NCBI RefSeq assembly: GCF_039536325.1
Contig: NZ_BAAAYO010000001.1
Location: 1,240,001 to 1,304,000, forward strand
DNA from: Paenibacillus_AB hodogayensis
GTDB taxonomy: Bacteria; Bacillota; Bacilli; Paenibacillales; NBRC-103111
Length of the DNA: 64,000 nucleotides
Reading direction: 5' to 3'
Part shown: positions 7,197 through 15,860 of the stretch, piece after piece
How positions within the stretch are numbered: position 1 is the first letter of the stretch
Layout: every line of letters starts with the position of its first letter
Made by a program: the position numbers and the translations under genes
The notes under the pieces: model-generated
The model's database searches: none
What the model saw: the letters and a program-made list of their open reading frames with translations, nothing else
Told to the model about the DNA's origin: nothing

Positions 7197-8972
7197 ATGA
7201 CCAAAAGAACGTTTGCCATGATGTGGACCGCGAAGCTTGCGCTTGGCTTTGCCGTCGTCTCGCTCGTATTCGCGGCAGCGGCGCTGCTTAACTGGCAGCA
7301 GCTGCGGGAGATGGAGAAACAGCTTGGCCAGCAAAACGAAAAAGTCGAGCTTCAATTAACGGCGCTGGAGCTGAAGGTGCTCGTGCAGGAGCTGAAGGAC
7401 ATTTCTTCCGGGCTTATGATCTCCCGGGATAGCGCTTATGCGGACAAATTTACGGAGAAACGGCCGGCGTTCCAGAAGCTGATCCGTGCGGTCGGGGATA
7501 CGGCTGCTACGGAGGAACAGCGGGTTTGGCGCAGCCAGATGATTATGACGGAGACGGAATTTCTCGACTTGTTCGACCGGGCGGTCAACATTATCCGCAA
7601 CCCTGCTCTGACCGAGCTGGACATCCGCAAAAATACCGATTCCCTCTATAAAGAAACGCAAGCGCAGCGGGACGTCATGTTCGATCTGGTAGACAAGTTT
7701 TATACGGACTATGCCAATGAGGCGCAAGCGGCTGTGGGGAAAACGTCCATGCGGGTCAAAGGGGCCGTCTCGATCCTGCTTGTCGCCATCGCTCTAGTGC
7801 TCGTCATCACCGTGGTCGTATCGGTCGTGCTGATCCGCTCGTTCCTGCGTCCGCTGCACGGCATGCGGCGCGCAATGGGAGTGATCGGGCAAGGCGATCT
7901 GCGCCAGCGCATTCGCTCCGCGTCGCGCGACGAGTTCGGCCAGCTCGGCGCAAGCTTCGACGCGATGGTGGAACAGGTTGCGGCGACGATGCTCCAGCTG
8001 CGCCATATCGGCCTGGAATTAAACGAGCGTTCCGCCGGATTCAAGAGCTTCGCCCGGTCGACGTCGGTGGCGCATACAGATATTGTGAACGCGTTCGGCG
8101 AAATTGCCGTCGGGGCCAATCAACAGGCCGTGAACACGGAGAAAGGGGCATCGCTTGTGGCAGAACTAGAGGGAGAAGTACGGGATATTGCGCATTCGGC
8201 AGACGAAATGAAGCGGCTCGGCCTCGTGGCCGACGACCGGGCGAAACTGGGGACGATTACGGTGACAGAGCTTGCAGATGCGGCCGGGGAAGCCGAAGGC
8301 ATGCTGAGCGAGGCGACAAATGCGGTGGAGGCGTTCGTAAACGATGTCGCGCAGATCGGCCGAATCGCAAGGGCGATGACAGAAATCGCCAACCAGACGA
8401 ACGTGCTCGCCCTGAACGCTTCAATCGAGGCGGCCCGCGCCGGACAGCATGGCAAAGGCTTCCTGGTAATCGCAGACGAGGTGAGGACGCTGTCGGAGCA
8501 GTCCCGAAGCTCGGCCCGTTCGATCGGAGCGCTCGTAGGCGAATTGCAGACGCATATGGAAATCGTGCGCTCCTCAATGACCGGAGCTTCGGAGGCATCC
8601 CGGCATCAAGTCTCCAAAGTAACGGATACGATGGAGGCGTTCCGGACGATCGAACGATCGATCGGCGAACTGTGCGGAGAGACGGACCGCATTCATACGC
8701 TGGTGAGCCGGACGGAGACGGGCCATGGCTTGCTGCTTGCCTCCATCCAGCAAATGGCCGCAGTTGCCGAGGAAACGGCAGCCGGGGTACACGAGGTAAA
8801 CTCGACATCGGCTCGGCAAAACGATTCGGTCCGGCTGATCGCCGAACAAGCCGATGCGCTCCACCGGCTGATCGAGGGCTTGTTCGCGGAAATCGGCAAG
8901 TTCCGGGTCGAGGATCGAGATGCTGCCTCGCGGACGCCATATGCTCTTAACGGCAAGCCGCTGGCGGAGTGA
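7197..8972 (+). CDS. Methyl-accepting chemotaxis-type receptor
   Basis: The product is 591 residues, with AGGGGAG before the ATG. TM1 (about 12-32) and TM2 (190-213) flank a roughly 155-residue extracellular, mostly helical sensory domain (four-helix-bundle type by appearance). A HAMP domain (about 213-268) follows, then a long signalling coiled coil. The invariant hairpin tip is intact (IANQTNVLALNASIEAARAG, then GKGFLVIADEVRTLSEQS). The protein should report to CheW/CheA encoded elsewhere. It is divergent from pstS and has its own PhoP-box promoter, which suggests a taxis or signalling role under phosphate limitation. No CheW/CheR-docking pentapeptide was recognised at the C-terminus. Ligand unknown. 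Confidence 0.92.
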   Translation: MTKRTFAMMWTAKLALGFAVVSLVFAAAALLNWQQLREMEKQLGQQNEKVELQLTALELKVLVQELKDISSGLMISRDSAYADKFTEKRPAFQKLIRAVGDTAATEEQRVWRSQMIMTETEFLDLFDRAVNIIRNPALTELDIRKNTDSLYKETQAQRDVMFDLVDKFYTDYANEAQAAVGKTSMRVKGAVSILLVAIALVLVITVVVSVVLIRSFLRPLHGMRRAMGVIGQGDLRQRIRSASRDEFGQLGASFDAMVEQVAATMLQLRHIGLELNERSAGFKSFARSTSVAHTDIVNAFGEIAVGANQQAVNTEKGASLVAELEGEVRDIAHSADEMKRLGLVADDRAKLGTITVTELADAAGEAEGMLSEATNAVEAFVNDVAQIGRIARAMTEIANQTNVLALNASIEAARAGQHGKGFLVIADEVRTLSEQSRSSARSIGALVGELQTHMEIVRSSMTGASEASRHQVSKVTDTMEAFRTIERSIGELCGETDRIHTLVSRTETGHGLLLASIQQMAAVAEETAAGVHEVNSTSARQNDSVRLIAEQADALHRLIEGLFAEIGKFRVEDRDAASRTPYALNGKPLAE

Positions 8973-9038
8973 GCGCAGCGACAGGCCTGGCCGAGGAGCC
9001 GCTGGCTGAGTGAACGCAGCGACGGGGCTGGCCCGAGC
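8957..9038 (+). repeat. 41-bp tandem duplication across the end of the chemoreceptor gene
   Basis: GCCGCTGGCGGAGTGAGCGC at 8957 recurs with three mismatches at 8998. The first copy holds the native stop codon, and the second, downstream copy repeats it (PLAE-stop in both). Beyond it, 9039-9161 holds no recognisable gene or clear terminator. Confidence 0.6.
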
Positions 9039-9161
9039 CGCTGCTCGCGGAGCGGCCCTGCCCGTTAGGCCGGAGGTGATCGGACTCCCTCCGACCCCCG
9101 CCGGACAAGAAAGACTGTCAGGCGAATCCGCTACGGGAAGGCCTGTCGTTCCGCGAAGCCT

Positions 9162-11327
9162 TCACTCGCGGGCCTTTTGTCCGGCGGGCCGGTTCTGACG
9201 GCTCGCCGGAAGAAACACATAGAATTGGGTTCCTTTTCCGAGCTGGCTGTATACTTGCGTGCGGCCCCCGTGGTTTTCGATAATCGCCAGGCTGATCATC
9301 AGTCCGAGCCCGGTACCTTTCTCCTTCGTCGTATAAAAGGGCTGGCCGAGCAGCCGGAGCTTTTCCTCCGATATGCCGACTCCTTCGTCCCGAACGACAA
9401 CCGCCACTTCGTCCGTATCCGCTTCCTCCCGGACTTCCATGGTTACGGCCCCCCCTGACGGCATCGCCTCCAGCGAATTTTTCAATATGTTGATAAACAC
9501 TTGCTTCAATTGGTTGGCTTCGCCGTTCACGAAGAGGGGCCCGCTGCCGAACTGCTTGACCAGCTCCACGTTATGCGCAGCCGCTTGCGCTTCGAGCAGG
9601 ATGACGACCTTATCGATCAATTCCTTCGCGTCCACTCGCTGAAATTCGACCGCTTGCGGCTTGGAAAGCATCAGAAGCTCTCCGGCGATCAGCTCGATAC
9701 GGCCGATTTCCGATAAGATCGTCTCGTAATAGCTAATGGGCATCTGGTGCCGGATCAGTTGGATGAACCCTTTGATCGCCGTGAGCGGGTTGCGGATTTC
9801 ATGGGCAATGCCTGCGGCCAGCTCCCCCGCAACCGATAGCTTCTCCGACCGTTGGATCAGCTCTCTCGCCCGCTTCAGCTCCGTTACGTCGCGGATGAGC
9901 AAATACCGGGCAGGGCTCCCTTCGTACCAGGCAGCAAAAGAAACGACCTCCAAGTCTTGCTCCTTGTCGTCCGGGCCGAAAAGCCTATGCTCCGTTATGC
10001 CGGGCGGACCTTCCCGGTCAGCGTCGAGCATCCCGGACTGCTGCATGCTGATGCACAAGGGGTCGATCTCCCCGAATAGGGACGTCTTCACCGTGTCGGC
10101 GCTGCGCTCCGCGCCAAACAAGCGCAGCGCCGTATCGTTCGCGTACAGCCGCTTGCCCCCTTTGACGACAACGAGCGCATCAGGCAAATTTTCCACCAGC
10201 GTCCGGTACTGCTCCTCGCTTTTGAGCAGGGCGTTCTCCTGCCGCTTCCGCTCGGAAATATCGCGAAACGTGACGACCGCCCATGCGGTTTCCGAGCCGG
10301 CCGCGACAATCGGATTCACCGAATATTCCACCGGGAAAGCGGTGCCGTCCTTCGCGCGGAACGATTCATCGATCACGACGCACCGTTCCCTTGCGTTCAT
10401 CGCCTTCACGATAGCGCAGCCCCGGCAGGAATCCGGCTCTCCGTCCGGTCCTGGCCGGCGGATCAGCTCTCGCATATCGAGGCCGATCACTTCGGCCGAG
10501 AGGTATCCTGTCAATTCCTCCGCCGCTTTGTTCCAGAACACGACGCGGCTGTCGGCATCGATGCCGAATACGCCCTCCACCATCGTATTCAGAAGCAGCT
10601 CGTGACGCTCGGTCAGCTTTCGGAGCTGCTCCTTCAGCCTTTTATCCTCGGTCATATTTTTGACGACGGCGCAAACGCCCTGCAGCTTGCCGTCCGTCAC
10701 CAAAGGGATGGACACGATGCCGGCTTCGATCCGCTCCCCCGATTTGCGGGCAAGGCCGAGCTCCAGGCCGAGGCCCTGCTGCGCTTTGAAACGGATAAAG
10801 CCTTCCTGAAGCGCGTTCAGTTCCTCCGAACAGACCAAATCGAGGATGCTGCGCCCGAGCAGCTCCTCCGGCTCATAGCCGAGCACCTCGGCGGACCTGT
10901 AGTTGGCCCGCGTGATTTTCCCCTTTTTGTCGATCATCAGAACGAGATCGGGGCTTTGTTCGAACAGCGTCGTATATTTGAGCTCCATCTCGTTGAGACG
11001 CTTGCGCATAATCGCCACGACACTGATGCCGACCAGAAGCAGAACGACAAAGGAACAGAAGAACGGCAGCACGACGCGCAAAAAAAAGGAATAGGCGGGA
11101 TGACCGCTATGAGCGTCTTCGTGAGGCATCCGGTAGGCCGCCATCACCATGTAATGAGCCGTGCATAGACCGATGCCGAGCACGGCCGCCGAAGCGAACA
11201 GCCAGATGCGGTCCTTCCACAGCCTTTTCCCGCCGATCCGCACCGTGATCGTATAGGAGATCGCGATGGCAGCGGCATAAGCCAATAATACGAGCCAACC
11301 GTTAGGTGCATGTAAAATCCGATTCAT
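9162..11327 (-). CDS. PAS-domain sensor histidine kinase (sporulation-kinase type)
   Basis: The product is 721 residues. Three hydrophobic helices at the N-terminus (about 12-30, 40-65, 80-107) include LGIGLCTAHYMVMAAY, which resembles a single degenerate MHYT unit. Three PAS modules follow (about 115-235, 240-360, 370-485), then a HisKA box (GIAHEIRNPLTAIKGF) and a HATPase with the N box (NQLKQVFINILKNSLEA) and G boxes (DEGVGIS, GTGLGL). Soluble PAS plus this HisKA type matches KinA/KinE-like kinases that feed the Spo0F phosphorelay in spore formers. There is no adjacent response regulator, which supports an orphan phosphorelay kinase. PAS 2 contains CRGCAIV, a two-cysteine motif. Confidence 0.85.
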   Translation of the reverse strand: MNRILHAPNGWLVLLAYAAAIAISYTITVRIGGKRLWKDRIWLFASAAVLGIGLCTAHYMVMAAYRMPHEDAHSGHPAYSFFLRVVLPFFCSFVVLLLVGISVVAIMRKRLNEMELKYTTLFEQSPDLVLMIDKKGKITRANYRSAEVLGYEPEELLGRSILDLVCSEELNALQEGFIRFKAQQGLGLELGLARKSGERIEAGIVSIPLVTDGKLQGVCAVVKNMTEDKRLKEQLRKLTERHELLLNTMVEGVFGIDADSRVVFWNKAAEELTGYLSAEVIGLDMRELIRRPGPDGEPDSCRGCAIVKAMNARERCVVIDESFRAKDGTAFPVEYSVNPIVAAGSETAWAVVTFRDISERKRQENALLKSEEQYRTLVENLPDALVVVKGGKRLYANDTALRLFGAERSADTVKTSLFGEIDPLCISMQQSGMLDADREGPPGITEHRLFGPDDKEQDLEVVSFAAWYEGSPARYLLIRDVTELKRARELIQRSEKLSVAGELAAGIAHEIRNPLTAIKGFIQLIRHQMPISYYETILSEIGRIELIAGELLMLSKPQAVEFQRVDAKELIDKVVILLEAQAAAHNVELVKQFGSGPLFVNGEANQLKQVFINILKNSLEAMPSGGAVTMEVREEADTDEVAVVVRDEGVGISEEKLRLLGQPFYTTKEKGTGLGLMISLAIIENHGGRTQVYSQLGKGTQFYVFLPASRQNRPAGQKARE

Positions 11328-11450
11328 GCAAGCGCGTCTCCTCGAATGCGTCTATTGCGAAGCTTGGACAATTAGCGCTTTCATTGTATCAGGAGACGCA
11401 CACAAACATGCTCGAATATTGTCGAAACAGGTAAAAATTTGAATTTGGAA

Positions 11451-12377
11451 CTAAACGAACGTTTTCGCGTAATAGGTGTTCCAGTTCGGACGCGAGCCGT
11501 CAACGTCGGTAAACCCGTACTCCTCGGCCAAATCGCCCGACATCAGAGCCTTGCCCGCCTTTGCGGATACGTTCGGATCGGCGGCCAGCGCCGCGACGGC
11601 CTTGCCGACATAATACGGCGTCTCGGATTGGGCGAAATGCTCGTCCTTGGCGACCGCATCTCGCCAATTGGATTCGGCTACGCCGAAATGATCCAACACC
11701 TCTTCGGAGCGCAAAAATCCCGGCGTAATCGCCAGTGCCGTGACGCCGAATGGCTTCAGGTCGGCCGCCATCGCCTCGGCCAGATGAATCGTCGATATTT
11801 TCGCCAAGCTGTAGTAAAGCGTGCCCCGGTACCGGTAATCGCAGCCGTCCGTCACTTCGATGATCAGCCCTTGCCGGCGGGCGACCATCAGCGGGGCCGC
11901 ATAACGGCTGGTGATCATATGGGAGTGCACGGCCCGGCGCTGCATAAGCAGGCCGTTGTCGAGCGAATGCTCCCAGAACGGCTTGTCCCACTCGGTTAAC
12001 GCATCTCCGCCCCATACACCGTTGACCAGAATATCCAGTCTGCCGTCTTGTTCCCGGCCGATTCTCTCGAACAGCGCTTTGACCTCCTCCTCCTCCGTAT
12101 GATCGGTGCGGACGGCGATCCCGCGGCCGCCCCGTTCGTCGACCAGCGCGGCCGTCTCCTCGATCGTCTCGGTCCTGCCCTCCGTCGCCGGCCGTCCTTT
12201 GACGCTGCGGCCGGTTACGTAAACGGTCGCGCCCGCTTCGCCGAGCATGACGGCGACTCCTCTTCCTCCGCCACGCGTCGCGCCCGTTACGACCGCTACC
12301 CGGCCGGCAAGCGGCTTGCTTGCGGAAGTATCCGTTTCTGACGCTCTTTGCCCGTTGTTTCCGGATTCCCGTTCCAT
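11451..12377 (-). CDS. Short-chain dehydrogenase/reductase (SDR)
   Basis: The start at ATG 12377 is set by GGAGGAG eight nt upstream, giving 308 residues; the extension to 12434 runs into the promoter region. The Rossmann motif TGATRGGGRG (about residues 31-40) binds NAD(P). The usual NNAG is replaced by NGVWGG, and the catalytic Tyr-x3-Lys is in YYSLAK. A Ser/Thr-rich N-terminal tail of about 20 residues precedes the domain. The substrate is unknown; the VWG variant occurs in a DHRS1-like SDR group. It is divergent from a WYL-domain regulator, which is the likely controller. Confidence 0.85.
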   Translation of the reverse strand: MERESGNNGQRASETDTSASKPLAGRVAVVTGATRGGGRGVAVMLGEAGATVYVTGRSVKGRPATEGRTETIEETAALVDERGGRGIAVRTDHTEEEEVKALFERIGREQDGRLDILVNGVWGGDALTEWDKPFWEHSLDNGLLMQRRAVHSHMITSRYAAPLMVARRQGLIIEVTDGCDYRYRGTLYYSLAKISTIHLAEAMAADLKPFGVTALAITPGFLRSEEVLDHFGVAESNWRDAVAKDEHFAQSETPYYVGKAVAALAADPNVSAKAGKALMSGDLAEEYGFTDVDGSRPNWNTYYAKTFV

Positions 12378-12427
12378 TCCGTATCTCCTCCTCCATATTG
12401 GCTTCAAGGTTAGTATACGGTTTATTG

Positions 12428-12456
12428 TTGACACCTTTTGTCATATTGAATATAGT
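12428..12456 (+). promoter_or_regulatory. Promoter of the WYL regulator with an internal palindrome
   Basis: TTGACA (12428-12433), 17 bp, TATAGT (12451-12456). The palindrome TGACA-CCTTT-TGTCA (12429-12443) starts within the -35 and fills the spacer, as expected of an autoregulatory operator. Confidence 0.7.
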
Positions 12457-12507
12457 GGAGGATAAAAATATGCGCTTCAAGACGTGCATGAAGAGAGGAA
12501 CCGCGCC

Positions 12508-13479
12508 ATGAGAGCCGATCGGCTGCTGTCCATTCTGCTGCTGCTGCAAACGTACAAACGCATGACCGCGGCCGAATTGGCCGAGCGGCTGGAGGTGTCC
12601 GAGCGGACGATTCACCGCGATATGGAGGCGCTGGGCGCCGCCGGCGTGCCGGTAACCGCGGAACGGGGAACCGGCGGAGGCTGGCGGCTGATGGACGATT
12701 ACCGCACCAATCTGACCGGGCTTCACGATGAGGAGATCGCCTCGCTGTTTCTCGCCGCACCGGAAAAAGCGCTCTCCGACCTCGGCCTGCGCCAGGCGTC
12801 GGAGGCGGCGCTGATCAAGCTGCTCGCCACCCTGCCGGGCATCGGCAGAAGGACGGCGGAGTTTGTACGCGAGCGGATTCATATCGACGCCTCCGGCTGG
12901 CGGGGAACGGACGATGCACCGGAGACGCTCCCTCTGTTGCAGGAAGCCGTTTTTCAGGAAAGGCGGGTGCGGCTTGTATACCGCAGAACCGGGGCCGAGC
13001 CATCCGAACGGCTCGTCGATCCGCTCGGGCTCGTCATGAAAGGCGTCGTCTGGTATTTGGTCGCGGCAGTCGCCGGCGATGCAGCCGAGGTGCGCACGTA
13101 CCGGCTCGCCCGCATCGTCGGCTGCGAGCTGACCGAGGAATCGTCGGCGCGTCCGCCCGGCTTCTCTCTCGCGGCCTACTGGGAGGCGTCGATGGAACGG
13201 TTCGTCGCCCATTTGCCGCGGTTCGAAGCAACGTTTCGTCTCGATGCGGAAGGCGTGTACTTCCTGAACATGTGGAAGTTCGCTTCCGTGTTGGAGCAGG
13301 GGGAAGCCGACGAAAGCGGACGCGCGTCGTACCGCATCCGCTTCCAGACGGAGGAAGAGGCTTGCCGGCTGGCTCTCGCCGTCGGCGGCAACGGCGAGCT
13401 GATCGAGCCCGCCGAGCTGCGCGGCCTTATCGCCGGAAGAGCTGCGCAAACGGCGACATTGTACAAGGAAAGCCGCTGA
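12508..13479 (+). CDS. HTH-WYL transcriptional regulator (YafY/DeoR-like)
   Basis: The ATG at 12508 follows GAGAGG by about 10 nt; an upstream GTG at 12484 lacks a site. The product is 323 residues. The N-terminal winged helix (MTAAELAERLEVSERTIHRD, about residues 16-40) is HTH_11/DeoR type. A central WYL domain (RRVRLVYRRTGAEPSERLVD ... GVVWYLVAAV) and a C-terminal WCX-like extension follow. Such proteins bind nucleic-acid or small ligands through WYL and act as repressors or activators. It faces the SDR gene across a 130-bp divergent region and probably controls both genes. Confidence 0.87.
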   Translation: MRADRLLSILLLLQTYKRMTAAELAERLEVSERTIHRDMEALGAAGVPVTAERGTGGGWRLMDDYRTNLTGLHDEEIASLFLAAPEKALSDLGLRQASEAALIKLLATLPGIGRRTAEFVRERIHIDASGWRGTDDAPETLPLLQEAVFQERRVRLVYRRTGAEPSERLVDPLGLVMKGVVWYLVAAVAGDAAEVRTYRLARIVGCELTEESSARPPGFSLAAYWEASMERFVAHLPRFEATFRLDAEGVYFLNMWKFASVLEQGEADESGRASYRIRFQTEEEACRLALAVGGNGELIEPAELRGLIAGRAAQTATLYKESR

Positions 13480-13531
13480 GAAGGGTAGGAAGCGCAGATG
13501 GAAGGATGCCAAACGGACAAGGAGGGGTTGC

Positions 13532-13699
13532 ATGATGAGGAGTGCGACTTATTGCATCATACCGGCGCGGCCAGCCGCGACCGGGAAAACTGGGTGGTCG
13601 ACGGATAAATCGGACGGCTCGATACGCAGCGCGCACTCGGGCCGTTCGGCGGCAGCCGATGCCGACGGACGACGGAGCGCCGCCTCATGGCTGTGCTGA
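13532..13699 (+). CDS. Possible 55-residue leader ORF before the DUF3626 gene
   Basis: AAGGAGGGG lies 4 nt before the ATG ATG pair at 13532, the strongest ribosome site in this gap. The frame (MMRSATYCIIPARPAATGK...) stops at 13699, 13 nt inside the DUF3626 gene, an arrangement suited to translational coupling. The peptide has no recognised domain and is Arg/Ser/Ala-rich like random G+C-rich sequence, so it may not be a real protein. Confidence 0.25.
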   Translation: MMRSATYCIIPARPAATGKTGWSTDKSDGSIRSAHSGRSAAADADGRRSAASWLC

Positions 13700-14775
13700 C
13701 GGCAGCGCAGTCGCGGGCGCTCGAGCATGTGCGGGCGATTGCCGCCGCCCGGCAAAACTACGCTCTGGAGAAGCTGCAAGCGCTGATCGGGCATACGGAT
13801 GGTGAATTCGCGGACATCCCGTCGATCCTGTCGCACATCCGGACCCATGCCCGGGTCACGCTGAATTTCCATCCGGACCGGATGCTGCCGGACGGCCGGA
13901 CGGTCATCGAAGGGCTGCTACGCGACGGCTTGTATAGCAGCCAGTTCGAGACGGGCATCAGCAACGGCAGCCGGACCGCGTACCCGGGCGGGGACCGGGA
14001 CCGCTGGGAGCTTTCCCTTTTCGGCGGCGCTTATCAGACGGTCGGCTGCAAGCCGGAAGAGCGGCCGAAATACGGCGCCCTCAACGTGATGGACTATCCG
14101 GACGGCGCCGCGCCGCGCTTCGGCTCCTGCTACATACGGCTGCGGCAAGGCGTGACGGACCGCTGTACGTTCACGTTCGGCGACAGCCATACCGGACCGG
14201 ATTGCGTCGGCACCGGGGACAATCTTGCCCCTCTGTTCGTCGCGCTGCTCGATGCCGCCGACCAAAGCGGCCATGCGCTGGGCGCTCCGGCAGCCGATGC
14301 CGCAGCGGTTGTGCGGCGGCTGCTCGCGGCAGCCGGATCGCAGAACATGCCCGTCGAGCCCGGACGCGCGCTCGACGACTACATCGAAGCGCAGGTGCAC
14401 GGCCCTATCGCATTGGCCGCCGATGCGGAAGCGCTGATCGCCGATCCCTCCTTTCGGGGGACCACGGTCGGCGAACAGCTTGCGGCATGCTGCCGTAATC
14501 ACGGCATCGCCCTGTTGTGGCACGGCGGGTTCGGCTTGGCGAGCAGCGACGTGTCGGCCGATTTCCGCGGACCGGCTATGCCGCCGCTCGCCAGACGCGT
14601 AGACCGCGCCTTCTCGGCGACGCCAGGGAGACTCGACGCGGCGTGCGTCGGCCGCGCCGCCGCTTCGCTGCATCGTCACCCGGAACAATGGAGCGATTGG
14701 GGGACCCCTGCCGATACGCTCCAGCACTTGAAGCAGCTGTGGCATGTGATCGTCAAATACGGGCAGCCCTTGTAA
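13687..14775 (+). CDS. DUF3626-family protein
   Basis: The product is 362 residues with no signal peptide or membrane segment. The opening LTAAQSRALEHVRAIAA and the motif VTLNFHPDRM (about residues 57-66) are the recognisable hallmarks of DUF3626. The conserved middle reads FETGISNGSRTAYPGGDRDRW and FGSCYIRLRQ...RCTFTFGDSHTGP. The His, Asp and Arg residues look enzyme-like, but no catalytic activity is established for the family. The start is only weakly supported (GGAG 10 nt upstream) and overlaps a small upstream ORF. It converges on a coiled-coil gene. Confidence 0.75.
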   Translation: MAVLTAAQSRALEHVRAIAAARQNYALEKLQALIGHTDGEFADIPSILSHIRTHARVTLNFHPDRMLPDGRTVIEGLLRDGLYSSQFETGISNGSRTAYPGGDRDRWELSLFGGAYQTVGCKPEERPKYGALNVMDYPDGAAPRFGSCYIRLRQGVTDRCTFTFGDSHTGPDCVGTGDNLAPLFVALLDAADQSGHALGAPAADAAAVVRRLLAAAGSQNMPVEPGRALDDYIEAQVHGPIALAADAEALIADPSFRGTTVGEQLAACCRNHGIALLWHGGFGLASSDVSADFRGPAMPPLARRVDRAFSATPGRLDAACVGRAAASLHRHPEQWSDWGTPADTLQHLKQLWHVIVKYGQPL

Positions 14776-14787
14776 CGACAAGGACTG
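14761..14787. terminator. Hairpin between convergent genes
   Basis: GGGCAGCCCTTG / CAAGGACTGCC with a 6-nt loop that includes the DUF3626 stop codon. There is no long T run on either side, so any termination is weak and possibly bidirectional. Confidence 0.45.
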
Positions 14788-14794
14788 CCTGTAT

Positions 14795-15733
14795 TCATGC
14801 CCGCTCGATCATAGCCGCCCTTCTTCCCCGCAGCCCCGTCAGCTCGCTCTCCGTTGTGGCGCACTCCTGGCGCAAGCTGTCGACGATCCGGCTCATCCGG
14901 CTCCGGGCGTTCCGCACCTGCTCCAGCGAATCCTTGATGCGCCCCTGCACGACCCAATCGGTAATGAGTCCGTCCAGAAAATAATCGGCAAACTCCAACC
15001 CGCCGCTTATGTCGATGCGGATCGACGAATAAGTCCCGAGATCCGCCAGCTCCTTCTCGAATTGTCTCATCTTCGACTGGGCCTGCCGCACGATCGAACG
15101 CGCGCTGTCGATATGACTATGCTTGATATGCGTGCTGATCGTGCCTCCGCCCATCATATCCCAGCGGCCCCAGTCCTCGGCTTTGCCCAGACTCTCTTCC
15201 GCATTGCGCAGCAGCGACAGTGCGACGCCGCCGGCATCGGCCGCCTCCTTCAGCTCCGTCAGACGGGCCGCGCAAACGGCGGCGGAATCGTCCAGCGCTG
15301 CGACCGCTGCGGCCGTCTCCTCCGAGCAGGCAAGCAGCCGCTTCTCCTTTTCCCGCAGCAGCGCCTCATACTCGCTATCGGCGAACCGCACGTCGGCAAG
15401 CGCTTCGCCCGACTCACTGCGCTGCCGCTCCAGATCAGCCAGCTGCTCGCGCGCCTCCTGCAGCCGCAAGGCGGCATGCAGCTCCTGCTGCCGCTCCAGC
15501 TCCAACTGCTCCTCCTTGCTGCGCAATATCGTATGAAACAAATTCGTCAGCGTCAGGCCGGTCAGCTGCTCCACGTCGCGCTGCTCGCGCTCCAGCTTCA
15601 GCTCGAGCGCGGGCATGCCCTGCTGCAGCTTGCGGATGCGGCTCTGCACATCCTCAAGCCGGCGCTCCCATTTCAACTTCAGCTGCCGTCTAGCGTTCGC
15701 TTCGTCCAGCTTCCGGTTCAGCTCTTCCCACAT
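14795..15733 (-). CDS. Coiled-coil protein of unknown function
   Basis: The start at 15733 (MWEELNRKLDEANARRQLKL) is set by GGAGGG; the longer frame to 15808 is not needed. Of 312 residues, about 20-180 form Leu/Glu/Arg/Gln heptads predicted as long coiled coil (ERRLEDVQSRIRKLQQGM; ELERQQELHAALRLQEAREQ). The C-terminal third is less regular, with a conserved-looking GGGTISTHIKHSHIDSARSI segment and then another helical stretch. No signal peptide or membrane segment is seen, so it is likely cytoplasmic. I do not recognise a named family. It is not in an obvious operon. Confidence 0.75.
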   Translation of the reverse strand: MWEELNRKLDEANARRQLKLKWERRLEDVQSRIRKLQQGMPALELKLEREQRDVEQLTGLTLTNLFHTILRSKEEQLELERQQELHAALRLQEAREQLADLERQRSESGEALADVRFADSEYEALLREKEKRLLACSEETAAAVAALDDSAAVCAARLTELKEAADAGGVALSLLRNAEESLGKAEDWGRWDMMGGGTISTHIKHSHIDSARSIVRQAQSKMRQFEKELADLGTYSSIRIDISGGLEFADYFLDGLITDWVVQGRIKDSLEQVRNARSRMSRIVDSLRQECATTESELTGLRGRRAAMIERA

Positions 15734-15860
15734 GGCAATCCCTCCTGCGTCGATGACCGGGATGCTTCGTCTCGAAGCGTCCATCCCTGTACTTGTCCGG
15801 TTTCGCAAGCACGTTTCCTATTACCATACGCGCGAGACGGAGGAAGGTTACAGCACCTCT

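Noticed and set aside
11500..13533. 677-residue minus-strand ORF over the SDR and WYL genes
   Set aside because: Long open shadow frame caused by high G+C; both real genes have recognisable domains and ribosome sites.
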